Source: Proteobacteria bacterium UBA664
GTDB taxonomy: Bacteria > Pseudomonadota > Gammaproteobacteria > UBA7966
DNA length: 15,368 nucleotides
Direction of reading: 5' to 3'
NCBI GenBank assembly: GCA_002299125.1
Contig: DBNU01000034.1
Span: forward strand, 4,852-20,219
Within the stretch, counting starts at the first letter, position 1. Each line of letters begins with the position of its first letter. Below the pieces are notes generated by a model, which did not search any database, was not told the DNA's origin, and worked only from the letters and a program-made list of their open reading frames with translations. A program made the translations under genes and the position numbers. Shown in pieces: positions 14,605 to 15,368 of the stretch.

Positions 14605-15368
14605 CACCGTGAGCGATCCGCCGCCAGCCGGGCCGGGGTTGGCGCACGAGGATGACCTCGCCCGGGAACAAGCCGTGGATCCCCACGGCTCCTTCATCGT
14701 TCAGGCCCCGGCGGGTTCGGGCAAGACCGGCCTGCTGGTGCTGCGGCTGCTGCGCCTGCTTGGCCTGGTCGCACGTCCCGAGTCCCTCCTCGCCATCACC
14801 TTCACGCGCAAGGCGCAGGCGGAGATGCGTCACCGGGTGATCCAGGCCCTGACGGAGGCAGCGACCGGCTGCCCGCTGCCCGAGGCCGCCCCGCCCTTCG
14901 AGCGCGAGCGCCGGCGGCTGGCACTGGCGGCCCTGGACCGTTCACGGAAACTCGGCTGGGACCTCATCGCCCAGCCCGAACGCATCGGCATCCTCACCAT
15001 CGACGCACTCAACAGCCGACTCGTCCGGCGACTGCCGATCACGAGCGGGCTCGGCGTGACACCCCAACCCTGCGAGGACGCCAGCCACCTCTACGCGGAG
15101 GCAGTCGCCGCCGTGCTCGCCTGCCTGGAGGAGGGGCCGGAGCCGATCGCCCTGGCCATTGAGCGCGTGCTCGTACACCTCGACAACGACCGGCCGAGAC
15201 TTTCGCGACTGCTGCTGCAGATGCTGGGCAGCCGCGACCGCTGGCAACGCCATCTCGGCGTGCTGCACGACCCGGAGTCGCTGCACGTGGCGCTTGCCGA
15301 GGAAGTCGCGCTGCGCCTCGCACAACTGCGGGCCCGCCTGCCGGACGGCTTCCTCGCACCGGTCGCGC
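14597..15368 (+). CDS. AddA-like UvrD/RecB superfamily I helicase (5' part, runs off window)
   Basis: This reading frame is open to the right edge, with 257 codons visible of a protein that in this family is usually over 1000 residues. Motifs in order are a Q motif (AREQAVDP), Walker A APAGSGKT (about residues 37-44), motif Ia AITFTRKAQAEMRHR (about 66-80) and motif Ic ILTIDALNSRLVRRLP (about 132-147), where many relatives read TIDAFC. It is the ATP-driven motor partner of the upstream Fe-S nuclease; whether it carries its own C-terminal nuclease domain cannot be seen. The start overlaps the nuclease stop (ATGACTGA), indicating translational coupling. ATG at 14588 is an alternative in-frame start; GGGAG lies 3 bases before it and 12 before the chosen one, so the choice is not settled. 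Confidence 0.92.
   Translation, partial: MTDTVSDPPPAGPGLAHEDDLAREQAVDPHGSFIVQAPAGSGKTGLLVLRLLRLLGLVARPESLLAITFTRKAQAEMRHRVIQALTEAATGCPLPEAAPPFERERRRLALAALDRSRKLGWDLIAQPERIGILTIDALNSRLVRRLPITSGLGVTPQPCEDASHLYAEAVAAVLACLEEGPEPIALAIERVLVHLDNDRPRLSRLLLQMLGSRDRWQRHLGVLHDPESLHVALAEEVALRLAQLRARLPDGFLAPVA

Noticed and set aside
13603..14697. Minus-strand reading frame of 364 codons
   Set aside because: Antisense to the nuclease gene with its conserved catalytic and Fe-S residues.

Overview
The window is very GC-rich, with tight gene packing and strong third-position G/C bias. Its gene families (a MetA-type homoserine acyltransferase, MurI, CcmA/CcmB, and an AddB-like Fe-S nuclease next to an AddA-like helicase) suggest a gammaproteobacterium, perhaps of the Chromatiales/Ectothiorhodospiraceae kind. 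That placement is an inference from gene content and composition; no rRNA is present to test it.

Layout. (1) Positions 1-2184, minus strand: a compact operon of gcvH (lipoyl carrier H protein), an uncharacterised P-loop ATPase, and a MetA-family homoserine O-acyltransferase whose 3' end lies beyond the left edge. (2) 2333-4082, minus strand: murI (glutamate racemase) followed by an exported SIMPL-domain (DUF541) protein. (3) 4175-4257: an inverted pair of REP-like palindromes. (4) 4308-9344: a signalling block. It holds a Ser/Thr kinase fused to an HDOD domain (minus), a divergent membrane protein with a type IV pilin-like C-terminal part (plus), and a membrane GGDEF/EAL protein with a ruined GGDEF motif and a complete EAL site (minus). 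(5) 9488-9684: a second, larger cluster of the same REP-like elements. (6) 9742-11093, minus strand: ccmA and ccmB, overlapping by ATGA, with no ccmC after them. (7) About 320 bp without a convincing gene (11094-11413), then a small three-helix membrane protein (minus). (8) 11839 to the right edge, plus strand: an AddB-like PD-(D/E)XK nuclease with a four-cysteine Fe-S signature, overlapping the start of an AddA/UvrD-like helicase that runs off the window.

How the genes work together. gcvH, the ATPase and metA are almost certainly co-transcribed (gaps of 11 and 2 bp), which links a one-carbon/lipoyl carrier to methionine synthesis through an ATPase of unknown job. The nuclease and helicase form a two-subunit AddAB-like end-resection machine. 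The kinase-HDOD, pilin-like and EAL genes sit together between two clusters of the same repeat family and may form a regulatory block tied to c-di-GMP and surface behaviour; this is inference from neighbourhood. The most noteworthy items are that bracketed block, the pilin-like domain on a polytopic membrane protein, the unknown ATPase in the gcvH-metA operon, and the ccmAB pair cut off from the rest of a ccm cluster.
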